Positions 10,225-19,450 of a stretch of DNA of 64,000 bases are shown here, one piece after another. This DNA is from Algibacter sp. L3A6 (lineage in GTDB: Bacteria > Bacteroidota > Bacteroidia > Flavobacteriales > Flavobacteriaceae): the NCBI RefSeq assembly GCF_009796825.1, contig NZ_CP047030.1:2336001-2400000 (forward strand), read 5' to 3'. Below the pieces are notes generated by a model. It ran no database searches. It worked only from the letters and a program-made list of their open reading frames with translations, and had not been told where the DNA came from. The number at the start of each line of letters is the position of its first letter. Position 1 is the first letter of the stretch. A program made the translations under genes and the position numbers.

Positions 10225-11715
10225 TTAAACTTTAGAAACTAACGATTTTATAAACACAAATCCGAAGCCTAAAAATAGCATCAGGTGAAAAGGGAAGAGC
10301 CCAAAATCGCCTCCTTGGTTACCAACAATAAAAGCACTGTACATACCAAAACCGAAGTAAGCCATAAGTAGGCCTTCAAAAATAACGTTGATAGATACTG
10401 TTTTCTTTATGTATTGGTTAGTTTTTAAGTTGTCTTTAAACTTACTAATGTTGAATTTTGGCGTACGTACAAATTCACTTTTCTTACCAATATGGCCCTC
10501 TATTACAGCAATAGTATTGTGTAGTGAAAAGCCCATAGCTATTGAGAAAAAAACAAAGAACATGGCTATATAATTTACAAAGTTCTTTACGCCACCACCA
10601 TAGATGTTTTTATACATTACCCAATAGCAAATAAAAAATATTAGCGTACTTATTACAAAGAAACTCATTACAATAAAATACGTTTTTAAGTGTGCGTATT
10701 CATTCTTTATGTAAAGCATTGGTATACTTAAAATAGCAACTAATAAAATATTTAAAAACATGGTGCTGTTTAGTAAATGCAACAAGCCGTGTATTTTTGT
10801 TTTAGTCGAAATGTTTTTGCTTTTAAGAACACGCCATTTCATTTTCTTAAAATTTTCTGCTCCACCTTTATTCCATCTAAACTGTTGCGAACGTGCGGCA
10901 CTAATAACAACTGGAAGTTCTGCAGGAGTTTCTACATCTTCTAAATACTTAAATTTCCAGTTTTTAAGTTGTGCACGGTAACTTAAATCTAAATCTTCAG
11001 TTAAGGTATCACCTTCCCAGTTTCCTGCGTCGAGAATACAAGCTTTACGCCATAAACCAGCAGTACCATTAAAGTTAATAAAGTGCCCTTTACTGTTTCG
11101 TCCCACTTGTTCTAGAGTAAAATGCGCATCTAGAGCAAAGGCTTGTATTTTAGTAAGTATAGAGTAATTTCTATTGATGTGTCCCCAACGGGTTTGTACA
11201 ACACCAATTTCAGAATCTTTAAAATAAGGAACCGTTTGTTTTAACCAGTCTTTTTTAGGAAGAAAATCAGAATCGAAAATGGCAATAAACTCACCTTTAG
11301 CAATTTCTAAGCCTTCTTTTAAGGCACCTGCTTTAAACCCGACTCTATTTGTACGGGTAATGTGTTTAATATCTAAACCTGTTGCTTTAAGTGCTTCTAC
11401 TTGAGCTCTTGTAGTTTCGACGGTTTCATCTGTAGAATCGTCTAAAACCTGAATTTCTAATTTGTCATTTGGATAATCAATTTCTGCTATATTATCCAGT
11501 AACCGCTGCATAACATACATTTCATTGTAAACAGGAAGTTGTATGGTAACATAAGGAATTTCATCAGGATTGGATAAATCGAATTTTACAGATTTATCGG
11601 TTTTTCTTTTTGCCGATAAGTAATTGAAAAGTAAGTTAAGTTGTGCCAATGCATACATTAAAATAAGTAGTAATGCAATGGTGTAAATTGTAATTATTAT
11701 GCTCTCTAAAATCAT
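10225..11715 (-). CDS. Membrane family-2 glycosyltransferase, cellulose-synthase-like
   Basis: An N-terminal membrane helix (about residues 5-30) precedes a GT-A domain with the processive glycosyltransferase motifs: DDSTD at 92-96, FDSDFLP, TEDLDLSYRA and QQFRW, the D,D,D,QxxRW signature. At least three C-terminal membrane segments follow. Such enzymes transfer sugar from a nucleotide sugar to a lipid or to a growing polysaccharide at the inner membrane. It overlaps the upstream small glycosyltransferase by 4 bases (ATGA), so the two are translationally coupled. The product is unknown; it is shorter than true cellulose synthases and lacks a PilZ domain. Confidence 0.85.
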   Translation of the reverse strand: MILESIIITIYTIALLLILMYALAQLNLLFNYLSAKRKTDKSVKFDLSNPDEIPYVTIQLPVYNEMYVMQRLLDNIAEIDYPNDKLEIQVLDDSTDETVETTRAQVEALKATGLDIKHITRTNRVGFKAGALKEGLEIAKGEFIAIFDSDFLPKKDWLKQTVPYFKDSEIGVVQTRWGHINRNYSILTKIQAFALDAHFTLEQVGRNSKGHFINFNGTAGLWRKACILDAGNWEGDTLTEDLDLSYRAQLKNWKFKYLEDVETPAELPVVISAARSQQFRWNKGGAENFKKMKWRVLKSKNISTKTKIHGLLHLLNSTMFLNILLVAILSIPMLYIKNEYAHLKTYFIVMSFFVISTLIFFICYWVMYKNIYGGGVKNFVNYIAMFFVFFSIAMGFSLHNTIAVIEGHIGKKSEFVRTPKFNISKFKDNLKTNQYIKKTVSINVIFEGLLMAYFGFGMYSAFIVGNQGGDFGLFPFHLMLFLGFGFVFIKSLVSKV

Positions 11716-12404
11716 TTCTTTATGCTGTATTTAAAAATCCATCCCAAGATTTTTGCGCCTGCAAATATAGCTCCTTTTACCGTACCAGACACTTTTGAGA
11801 CGCCTATTCTGTTTCTATAATTAACAGGGATTTCTGTGTAAGATAATTTTTGCTTTAAAGCCTTTAGTTGCATCTCTACAGTCCAACCGTAAGTTTTATC
11901 CTCCATGTTAAGAGCTAGTAACTTATTGTATTTTATGGCTCTAAATGGTCCGAGATCTGTAAATTTAGCGTTAAAAAACAAGCTCATTAAGGTTGTTGCT
12001 AGCCAATTTCCAAAAATTTGTGGCATAGTCATCGACCCAACTTCTCTTAATTCTTTTATACGGGCTCCAATAACAAAATCTAAATTATCATTAATTATAG
12101 GTGCAACTATTTTAGTAAGCTCCTCTGGGTAATCGCTATAATCACCATCTAGAAACACAATAATATCTGGTTTTTTAGTTTGGTTAGCAATATACTCCAT
12201 GCCTTTTAAACAAGCATATCCATAACCTTTATTTGTTTCTTTTAAAACGGTAGCACCTGCATTTCTCGCATTAATTTCTGTATCATCCGTAGAGTTGTTG
12301 CTTACCACAATAACTTCGTTAACAATTTCAGGAATGGCTTTAATAACGTGTGTAATGGAATCTGCTTCGTTGTAAGCAGGAATTATGACTTTTATTTGGG
12401 TCAT
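11712..12404 (-). CDS. Family-2 glycosyltransferase, polyprenyl-phosphate sugar synthase type
   Basis: The 230-residue GT-A domain starts with VIIPAYNEADSI, has VVSNNSTDDTE and the metal-binding FLDGDYSD, and lacks the long membrane tail of the neighbouring enzyme. This pattern is that of dolichyl-phosphate-mannose-synthase-like enzymes, which load a sugar onto a lipid phosphate carrier. It overlaps its neighbours on both sides by 4 bases and is the fourth gene of a five-gene operon. The sugar and acceptor are not determinable. Confidence 0.83.
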   Translation of the reverse strand: MTQIKVIIPAYNEADSITHVIKAIPEIVNEVIVVSNNSTDDTEINARNAGATVLKETNKGYGYACLKGMEYIANQTKKPDIIVFLDGDYSDYPEELTKIVAPIINDNLDFVIGARIKELREVGSMTMPQIFGNWLATTLMSLFFNAKFTDLGPFRAIKYNKLLALNMEDKTYGWTVEMQLKALKQKLSYTEIPVNYRNRIGVSKVSGTVKGAIFAGAKILGWIFKYSIKK

Positions 12405-12877
12405 CTTAAATTAAGTAGGTTGTTTTCTTTTTTAAAATCTTTTAGGTTGTACCATTCTTTAATTTTTTTACCAGCATTGTATTTGCTAGCAGAAATAATA
12501 TCGCCGTTTTTATACTTTAAGCAATACCCATTTTTCTGATTAAATTTAAGTTGACACTTGTGGTTAACCTGTCCTGAATGGTCATAAAACACCCACCAAT
12601 TTGTTTTTTTTCCGTTAACAAAGTGGCCTTCGCTTTCTTTTAATCCATTTGGGGCGTAAAAATACCAATATTCTATAGGATTATTGTTTGAAAAATGACC
12701 TTCTTTTTTAATTTGACCATTATCGTAGTAAAATTTCCAATAATCTTCTTTTTTATCCTGCTTAACCCAGCCTTCAGATTCTAAACTTCCGTTTTCGTAA
12801 AATGTTTTTACATAAGTCTCATTGTCAAAACTATTGAAAGACATAGAAACTAAAAGCAGGTAGCAGATATATTTCAT
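12401..12877 (-). CDS. MORN-repeat (YwqK-like) exported protein
   Basis: A signal-peptide-like N-terminus is followed by about four repeats of the form YxNGxLxxEGxxxxxxKxxxWxFYxxxG, the MORN variant seen in YwqK-type proteins. Database names often call this family a toxin-antitoxin antitoxin; no toxin gene is adjacent here, so I do not support that role. Its start codon overlaps the stop of the iron-sulfur gene by one base (TAATG), and its end overlaps the following glycosyltransferase by 4 bases. A structural or surface role in the operon's product is inference. Confidence 0.75.
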   Translation of the reverse strand: MKYICYLLLVSMSFNSFDNETYVKTFYENGSLESEGWVKQDKKEDYWKFYYDNGQIKKEGHFSNNNPIEYWYFYAPNGLKESEGHFVNGKKTNWWVFYDHSGQVNHKCQLKFNQKNGYCLKYKNGDIISASKYNAGKKIKEWYNLKDFKKENNLLNLR

Positions 12878-14499
12878 TATTTTTTATTTACTAAATCCAT
12901 TAAATCAACATCGTTACCAAGTAAAACATCTGTTGGATTTATACGGCCTTCTTCTGGTCCGTTTTCTAATTTTAAAACACCTCTTGGGCAAACAGCAGAA
13001 CAAACTCCACAACCTACACAACTAGAGCGCACAATGTTTTCTCCTTTTTGTGCATAAGCTCTAACATCAATACCTTGCTCGCAGTAAGTAGAACAGTTTC
13101 CACAAGAAATACATTGTCCTCCGTTTGTAGTAATTCTAAATCTAGATTTAAAACGTTGTACAAAACCTAAATATGCAGCTAAAGGGCATCCAAAACGACA
13201 CCAAACACGGTTACCGAAAATAGGGTAGAAGCCTGTACCAATTACACCAGCGAATATAGAACCGATTAAAAAGCCATAAATATCTTGTATGGTTTGTGTT
13301 TTAATACCTAATACTTGGCCTTCTCCAGAAAAGAAGGTGTAAAGGGCAAAACCGGTCATGACTAAAACAAAAATTAAAACAGAATGAATTATAATACGTT
13401 CTACTCTCCATGATAATAATGTTTTACTAGAAAGTTGTCTGTATGGATCTCCTAATGTTTCGGCTAAACCTCCACAACCACAAACCCAAGAGCAATACCA
13501 TCTTTTTCCGAAGAAATAAACCATTACCGGTACTACTACAATAGTTAAAACAATACCCCAAACTAAAATGAATAAACCAAAAGCACCACTAGCAAGAAGT
13601 TCTTCTAAATTCCATCTGAAGAAAAAATCGTAATCTAAAGGGAAGGCATTTTTGAAATCGTACCAAGGTTTCTCAAAACGCACTAAAATTTCTGGAATTA
13701 AGAAAGCAAATACAATTTGAAAGAATAAAACAGATGTTGTTCTTAATATTTGATATTTGTTATGGCGGTATTTAATATACATTCTAACGGCCATTACCGA
13801 CATTACTGTACAGTATAAAAAGCCATATAAAAACCATTGACTTGCAAGATTACCACTTATAGAATTACTAATAGGGTCTACTAAATATACCCAGTTTACA
13901 ATATAGTCAGGAAAGAAATAAAGTAGAATGTAAAATGTAACTAAAAAGATAAAGGCAAACCAACCAATCCAACCACGGTTTGTGGCAGCATTCAGAAAAA
14001 CACCATTGTTTTTAATACCAGGTTTTCCTAGCAAAATAACATCAGGAACTATATACATAAGTGCACCAATAATAGCTAAGCCAAACGTTAGAAACCACAT
14101 AAGGCCAGTGCTATCTGGAGCAGGACCTTTTCCTGCTGATTTAGCTAATGAAAAACTTAAACTATGGGGTTTTCCTGAGATTTTATATTGAAATTGTTTT
14201 CCTTTTTCGTCCCAATTTTTTTCAGCATCATACTTTGCTATAAGATCGTCATAATGATTGTTAGATGTAGCATATGCATTTCTAACCGCACTAGAAAACT
14301 GAAAAATGTTTAAATCGTTAGAGGTAACAACAGCTTTTTGTAGAGCTTCACCTATAACTTCACTTTTATAATTTTGCTCTTTTAAAAACGTATCTAACTC
14401 AGCTTGTTTTAAACTGAAAGAACCTGTGAAAATGGTTCCTATAAATACGGCAAGTCCTAATAGAAAAAGGACTAAACCGGTTTGTTTTATTGCTTTCAT
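12877..14499 (-). CDS. NosR/NapH-like polyferredoxin membrane protein with [4Fe-4S] clusters
   Basis: The protein (540 residues) has a membrane anchor at about 5-25, several central membrane helices and two membrane-proximal cysteine motifs, CSWVCGCGG and CRFGCP, typical of the NosR/NapH group. A C-terminal double ferredoxin motif follows, CISCGNCSTYCEQ and CVGCGVCSAVCPRG, each able to hold a [4Fe-4S] cluster. It should pass electrons across or along the inner membrane. It lies 3 bases after the FAD oxidoreductase gene, which suggests an NAD(P)H to flavin to iron-sulfur chain. The final acceptor is not evident. Confidence 0.83.
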   Translation of the reverse strand: MKAIKQTGLVLFLLGLAVFIGTIFTGSFSLKQAELDTFLKEQNYKSEVIGEALQKAVVTSNDLNIFQFSSAVRNAYATSNNHYDDLIAKYDAEKNWDEKGKQFQYKISGKPHSLSFSLAKSAGKGPAPDSTGLMWFLTFGLAIIGALMYIVPDVILLGKPGIKNNGVFLNAATNRGWIGWFAFIFLVTFYILLYFFPDYIVNWVYLVDPISNSISGNLASQWFLYGFLYCTVMSVMAVRMYIKYRHNKYQILRTTSVLFFQIVFAFLIPEILVRFEKPWYDFKNAFPLDYDFFFRWNLEELLASGAFGLFILVWGIVLTIVVVPVMVYFFGKRWYCSWVCGCGGLAETLGDPYRQLSSKTLLSWRVERIIIHSVLIFVLVMTGFALYTFFSGEGQVLGIKTQTIQDIYGFLIGSIFAGVIGTGFYPIFGNRVWCRFGCPLAAYLGFVQRFKSRFRITTNGGQCISCGNCSTYCEQGIDVRAYAQKGENIVRSSCVGCGVCSAVCPRGVLKLENGPEEGRINPTDVLLGNDVDLMDLVNKK

Positions 14500-14502
14500 A
14501 CC

Positions 14503-15846
14503 TTATGCTTTGCTAAAAATACGTTTCCAGCTTTTCTTTTTTAATTGAATGTTAGTGTTGTTTTCTTGGTTGAATTTTGCAACGATTTCCTTTTCGTGAA
14601 GTTTGTAAAATTCAGGATCGAAATTAGCATCGGCTAAATGTTCTAAAACATAATCTACCGTGCGTTTTTCATTTAAAATCTTGTCGAAAAATTCGTGACG
14701 CATTCGGATTCCGAAGTTGTTAATACCAATAAATTCTCGAGTGGTTTTATCATAATTAATATGAATACATTTTTTACCATCCTCATGTTCCCAGTAAAAA
14801 CGAGATTCATGCTCTTTGGCTTGTGCCCAAACCCAACCATAAGTTTGGTATTCTATATCAATAAACTTGGCAGAGTTAAACCAATGTCCAGGTTTATATT
14901 GTGTTTTATTATCGCAAATAGTTTGTGCTAAGGTTTCTCCCATCATACGGCCAGTATACCAAACCGCTTCAATAGGGCGACGTTGGTCAATACCTTCATG
15001 TTGCTCAGCACAATCACCTATGGCGTAAATACCTTCAACGTTAGTTTCTAGGTAACGATTCACTTTTACACCTCGCCCAATTTCAATTCCAGAATCTCTT
15101 ATAAAATCTATGTTTGGAGAAACACCAGCTGTTAAGCCAACCACGTTACAAGGTAGTTCTTCTCCTGTTTCGTCTATAATAACCGATTTAACATTACCGT
15201 TCTCATCGGCAACTATTTCTTTTAAGTTGGTAGAAAGCCGTAAATCGATACCGCTACTTAAAATTTCTCGGTTTATCATATTGCTTTCACCTTCAGGTAA
15301 AACACCATTCCAAAAACTATTCTCTCGTACTAAGAAAGTTACAGGAATATGTCGTGAGTGTAGCATTTCAGCCATTTCAATACCAATTAATCCACCTCCA
15401 ACAATTACGGCACGTTTGCACACCTTGTTATTGGGTGCATATTTTTCTAGATTTTCTAAATCTTGCTTATGGTACATGCCCATAACGCCATCTAAATCTT
15501 GACCAGGCCAACCAAATTTATTAGGTTTACTTCCGGTAGCTATAATAAGCTTATCGTAGGTTAAAGATGCGCCGTCTTGAAAATGAAGCGTTTTGTTTTC
15601 AGTTTCAACTGTTTTAACAAAACCCTTTTTTAATTCTATTCTATTCTTTTTCCAAAACCAATTTTCATAGGGTTGTGTATGTTCAAACGTCATATGCCCC
15701 ATGTATACGTACATAAGTGCTGTTCGAGAGAAAAAATATTCGGTTTCTGCCGATATAATAGTAATTTTTTTGTCAGAAAGTTTTCTAATGTGTCGCGCTG
15801 CGGTAACACCCGAAATTCCATTCCCGATTATAACAATATGTTCCAT
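14503..15846 (-). CDS. NAD(P)/FAD-dependent oxidoreductase
   Basis: The FAD-binding Rossmann motif IIGNGISGVTAA is at residues 5-16, a second NAD(P)-binding motif VIVGGGLIGIEMAE is near 150-163, and the FAD-contacting GIYAIGDCAE is near 270. This is the pattern of the ferredoxin-reductase/nitrite-reductase-like pyridine nucleotide-disulfide oxidoreductase class. The C-terminal extension of roughly 100 residues is not a standard dimerisation domain. It is the first gene of the operon and 3 bases ahead of the polyferredoxin gene, so the two probably work together. Confidence 0.85.
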   Translation of the reverse strand: MEHIVIIGNGISGVTAARHIRKLSDKKITIISAETEYFFSRTALMYVYMGHMTFEHTQPYENWFWKKNRIELKKGFVKTVETENKTLHFQDGASLTYDKLIIATGSKPNKFGWPGQDLDGVMGMYHKQDLENLEKYAPNNKVCKRAVIVGGGLIGIEMAEMLHSRHIPVTFLVRENSFWNGVLPEGESNMINREILSSGIDLRLSTNLKEIVADENGNVKSVIIDETGEELPCNVVGLTAGVSPNIDFIRDSGIEIGRGVKVNRYLETNVEGIYAIGDCAEQHEGIDQRRPIEAVWYTGRMMGETLAQTICDNKTQYKPGHWFNSAKFIDIEYQTYGWVWAQAKEHESRFYWEHEDGKKCIHINYDKTTREFIGINNFGIRMRHEFFDKILNEKRTVDYVLEHLADANFDPEFYKLHEKEIVAKFNQENNTNIQLKKKSWKRIFSKA

Positions 15847-16050
15847 AATTTTTAGAATTGTGATTCTTTAGGTCGTTTTAAAGATAAGAACTTAACTCAG
15901 GGTATTAATTTAGAATGCATTTAAATAATGAAGCCATCTGTAAGGCAAAGCTTAATTATCAGACTTTTCATAAAACTTTTTTAAAGTGTAAGTTGGCTAA
16001 CAAATTAAAAGAAAGAAGAACCTTTACTTTGTATTATTAAAATTTATAAA

Positions 16051-16767
16051 ATGAAAAAACATATTATTATAGTATTCACCGTGAGCTTATTATCTGTTGC
16101 CAGTTTTGCTCAAAACACAAACGAATTCTTTTCTAAAGCCGACGCTTTTTTTAAAACCTATGTAGTTAATGGTAAGGTAGATTATTCTAAAATACACAAC
16201 GAACCTCAAGCTTTAGATGAGGTTTTAAAATTGGCCGAAGGTATTTCGGTATCAAAAACAGATGCAAATGTTTACCAAGCATTTTGGATAAACGCTTATA
16301 ATTTATCAGTAATAAAAGGGATTGTAGATAACTATCCGTTAAAGTCGCCTCTAGATAAAAAAGGCTTTTTTGATAAAACAACATATGTTTTAGGTGGTAA
16401 AAACACAACGTTAAATAATATAGAACATAAACTTTTACGTGAGGTTTTCAACGATGCTAGATTTCACTTTGTATTAGTTTGTGGCGCTATAGGTTGTCCT
16501 CCATTAATAAGTAAAGCGTATTTGCCTAAAACGGTAGATAGCCAAATGACTAAGCAAACTAAAATTGCCCTTAACGGAAGTTTTTTAAAGGTAAATGCTA
16601 AAAAGAAACGTGTAGAGGCATCTCAAATTATGGAATGGTATAAAGGCGATTTTACCATGAATGGGAAAAATGAAATTGACTTTATTAACCTTTACAGAAC
16701 TGAAAAAATAGCTACCGATTTTAAACTGAGTTACTTTCCATATAACTGGAAAACTAACGCGCTTTAA
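16051..16767 (+). CDS. DUF547 domain exported protein
   Basis: A signal peptide ends near SFAQ, and the mature part is a DUF547 domain with the family core QAFWINAYNLSVIKGI and the RFHFVLVCGAIGCPPL segment. The family's biochemical role is not established; it is related to transglutaminase-like folds. It opens a plus-strand run of genes for exported proteins and is divergent from the FAD oxidoreductase operon. A second, more distant DUF547 protein lies in the arsenosugar region of this window. Confidence 0.82.
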   Translation: MKKHIIIVFTVSLLSVASFAQNTNEFFSKADAFFKTYVVNGKVDYSKIHNEPQALDEVLKLAEGISVSKTDANVYQAFWINAYNLSVIKGIVDNYPLKSPLDKKGFFDKTTYVLGGKNTTLNNIEHKLLREVFNDARFHFVLVCGAIGCPPLISKAYLPKTVDSQMTKQTKIALNGSFLKVNAKKKRVEASQIMEWYKGDFTMNGKNEIDFINLYRTEKIATDFKLSYFPYNWKTNAL

Positions 16768-16787
16768 TACTAATTTTAAAACACATA

Positions 16788-17672
16788 ATGATGAAAAAAA
16801 TACTAACAACTATATTATTAACTATATCTTTAGTAGGATTTGCTCAAGAAGATACTACTGAAAATGAAAAAAGTAATATTCAAACCTATACACCATCAAA
16901 ACTATTAAGTAGTGGCCAATGGGATATTAAATGGTTTAATAATTTATATACAGAAACTAAAGATTTATTTGGACCAAATGGTTCAAAACAAGATATACCG
17001 AGAAATACATTTTTTACGTCTACACTAGATGTTTTTACAGGTATTTCAGCTAACAGTAAATTAAATGTTGGTTTGTTATTAGAGTTTCGTTCCAATGTTG
17101 TTGGAGGTAGAGACGCTTTAGATGTTTTTAAATTTGATGGAGAAACAAACTCTGCACGTTCCGGTTTAACGTCTTTCGCACCAGCAATAAAATTTAATCC
17201 TATTAAGGGTGTTGGTAATTTTACCATTCAAACGGCTTTTCATATTCCTTTAATAGATAATGAAACTGAAAATGGTGTTTTTTTAGATCAAAAAGGATTT
17301 ATTTTTCAAAACCGGTTCTTCTACGATTATAGTTTTTCTGGTGATAAATGGCAATTATTCTCAGAGCTTAACACAGAGTATAACTTCGGAAAAAAAGAAG
17401 ATAGTTTTGCAAACAATAGCTTGCGTTTAACACCTGGCGTATTTTTAAGTTATTTCCCAAGTTCTAAATTTACTGTATTAGGGTTGATACAACACTCACA
17501 ATTAATTGATGCTGGAAATGATTTCTCTCAAGATTTTACAGCACTAGGTGGTGGTTTAAAATATCAATTAACAGATGTTCTCAATGTAGAAACCCTTTAT
17601 ACAGGCTTTGTGAGAGGTAATGATACTGGGCTAGGGCAATCTTTTAACATAGGTTTAAGAGCTTTGTTTTAA
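16788..17672 (+). CDS. Outer membrane beta-barrel protein of unknown function
   Basis: A signal peptide ends at GFAQ, and the 294-residue protein shows alternating amphipathic strands with a C-terminal phenylalanine (GLRALF), as expected for an outer-membrane barrel. The start could be either of two consecutive ATG codons (16788 or 16791). It follows the DUF547 gene by 20 bases and precedes the glycosidase gene, so it is probably co-transcribed. I do not recognise a named family. Confidence 0.65.
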   Translation: MMKKILTTILLTISLVGFAQEDTTENEKSNIQTYTPSKLLSSGQWDIKWFNNLYTETKDLFGPNGSKQDIPRNTFFTSTLDVFTGISANSKLNVGLLLEFRSNVVGGRDALDVFKFDGETNSARSGLTSFAPAIKFNPIKGVGNFTIQTAFHIPLIDNETENGVFLDQKGFIFQNRFFYDYSFSGDKWQLFSELNTEYNFGKKEDSFANNSLRLTPGVFLSYFPSSKFTVLGLIQHSQLIDAGNDFSQDFTALGGGLKYQLTDVLNVETLYTGFVRGNDTGLGQSFNIGLRALF

Positions 17673-17709
17673 TGTTTAGTAGTAAATTAGGAGCTAAAAA
17701 ACTTTTTTA

Positions 17710-18717
17710 ATGAGAAGAAATATGTTCCTGGTTTTACTTACTCTGTTTGTTTTACAGAGTTGTAATGCTCAACCAAAAAAAATAAATGGTGTTAGTTTTG
17801 TAGCCTCTCGAGAAGCTATTTCTCAAAAAAATGTAATGCCAGTGGTTAATGTAAATGCCAATTTTGCGGCAGTTATGCCTTTTGGTTTTATTAGAGATAT
17901 TACGCATCCCGAAATTGCTTTTAATACACAAAGGCAGTGGTTAGGCGAAACTAAAAATGGTGCACAGCAATATGCCGTAGAGCTTCAAAAGCATGATATA
18001 AAAATAATGATAAAACCACAAATTTGGGTGAGTCATGGTGTTTATACGGGGCATATTGAAATGGCTACGGAAGCAAACTGGAAAGTTTTCGAACAATCGT
18101 ACTCTAAATTTATTTTAGAATATGCCAAGTTAGCCGAAGAGGTGAATGCCGATATATTTTGTATTGGTACAGAACTAGAAAAGTTTGTTGCAAACAGACC
18201 AGAATACTGGAACAATTTAATTGTAGAAATTAAAAAGATTTATAACGGTAAACTCACTTACGCTGCCAATTGGGATGAGTTTAAACGCACACCTTTTTGG
18301 GCACAAATGGATTATATAGGTATAGATGCGTATTTTCCGGTTAGCGGCACCAAAACACCAACAGTTGCGGAGTGTATGGCTAATTGGGGCACGCATAAAG
18401 CGGTTATTAAAAGTACATCGGAAACTTATAAAAAACAGATACTATTTACCGAATTTGGTTACCGAAGTGTCGATTTTACGGGTAAAGAACCTTGGCGAAG
18501 CGATAGAACTATGGATTCCGTAAACCTAGAAGCGCAGACTAATACGTCTGAAGCTTTGTTTAAAACCTTTTGGATGGAAGATTGGTTTGCTGGAGGGTTT
18601 ATTTGGAAATGGTTTCATAACCATGAAAAATCAGGTGGAGAAAATAACTCGAGGTTTACGCCACAAAATAAACCTGTAGAACAGTTAATAAAATCTCATT
18701 ATGAGGCTTATAAGTAA
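17710..18717 (+). CDS. Glycoside hydrolase family 113-like lipoprotein
   Basis: A lipoprotein signal peptide ends in LQSC (C18). The mature domain is a TIM barrel of the GH113/GH-A type: GTELEKF probably carries the acid/base glutamate and LFTEFGYRS the nucleophile. GH113 members characterised elsewhere are beta-mannanases, but many flavobacterial relatives are untested, so the substrate is uncertain. The length (335 residues) is usual. It is followed by a lipoprotein gene that overlaps its end by 17 bases. Confidence 0.78.
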   Translation: MRRNMFLVLLTLFVLQSCNAQPKKINGVSFVASREAISQKNVMPVVNVNANFAAVMPFGFIRDITHPEIAFNTQRQWLGETKNGAQQYAVELQKHDIKIMIKPQIWVSHGVYTGHIEMATEANWKVFEQSYSKFILEYAKLAEEVNADIFCIGTELEKFVANRPEYWNNLIVEIKKIYNGKLTYAANWDEFKRTPFWAQMDYIGIDAYFPVSGTKTPTVAECMANWGTHKAVIKSTSETYKKQILFTEFGYRSVDFTGKEPWRSDRTMDSVNLEAQTNTSEALFKTFWMEDWFAGGFIWKWFHNHEKSGGENNSRFTPQNKPVEQLIKSHYEAYK

Positions 18718-19450
18718 TTTAAAACTTTTAATAATATGCTTGTTTATTAGCGCTTGTGATAGCGATGATGGTGTTGAGTTGCCTTTAAATAATAACCTTG
18801 TTTTATCTGAAGTTTTAAACCTTAATATCTACGAAAAAGATGCCGTTATAGCTTGTGCGGCCAGCACAGATTATGATGCTAATTTGGTTAATGTTTATTT
18901 TTATCCAGAAGCAGGAGCGGAATCTTTTAAATTATATGAAACCGATGTCTTTACAGTAAATGGTGAAGATTTTTCAGAATACAATTTTATTGATTTAGAA
19001 ACCAAACCACTTTTTAATGGCGCTTTGCGCTTTTTTGAAACCACATCTAATGCTGCTTGGTTTACGGTGGTTTATCAGGTGGGTGATGTTATAAAAGTTG
19101 CAACACCTGTTCGGAATAAAAAAAGCAGTCAACCATCGCAGTGGACCGATGAGGTGCTTATTAATCAACAGCAATCAGGAATGCCAATTTTTTCATGGGA
19201 TGTGCTTTCCGAAGAAAACAATGCTATTTTCTTTGAAGTTTTAACTACAGAGAGTTCCGATTTAGTCTCAGGAACCTATACCTATAACAATCAATTTCAA
19301 TATTATAAACTCGATAATGTGGTGCTAAATATTACTCCAGATACACCGCCAAATTTAATATCGGGAAATAATTATATATTTACAGTAATGGACGTGAGCT
19401 TGGATAATTGGGTAAACCAAGTGATTATGACGCCATTTACTGTCGAATAA
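18701..19450 (+). CDS. Hypothetical lipoprotein
   Basis: The signal peptide ends in FISAC, giving a lipoprotein with an acidic mature domain of about 230 residues and no motif I recognise. It overlaps the preceding glycosidase gene by 17 bases, and its TAA shares one base with the next ATG (TAATG), so it is part of the same operon. It may be a surface binding partner of its neighbours; that is inference. Confidence 0.7.
   Translation: MRLISNLKLLIICLFISACDSDDGVELPLNNNLVLSEVLNLNIYEKDAVIACAASTDYDANLVNVYFYPEAGAESFKLYETDVFTVNGEDFSEYNFIDLETKPLFNGALRFFETTSNAAWFTVVYQVGDVIKVATPVRNKKSSQPSQWTDEVLINQQQSGMPIFSWDVLSEENNAIFFEVLTTESSDLVSGTYTYNNQFQYYKLDNVVLNITPDTPPNLISGNNYIFTVMDVSLDNWVNQVIMTPFTVE

Noticed and set aside
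12401..12877. Toxin-antitoxin role of the YwqK-like protein
   Set aside because: No toxin gene is adjacent and the MORN repeats support a structural role; the name is inherited from annotation.
15110..15502. 130-residue plus-strand ORF
   Set aside because: It lies opposite the conserved FAD oxidoreductase gene and has no recognisable motif.
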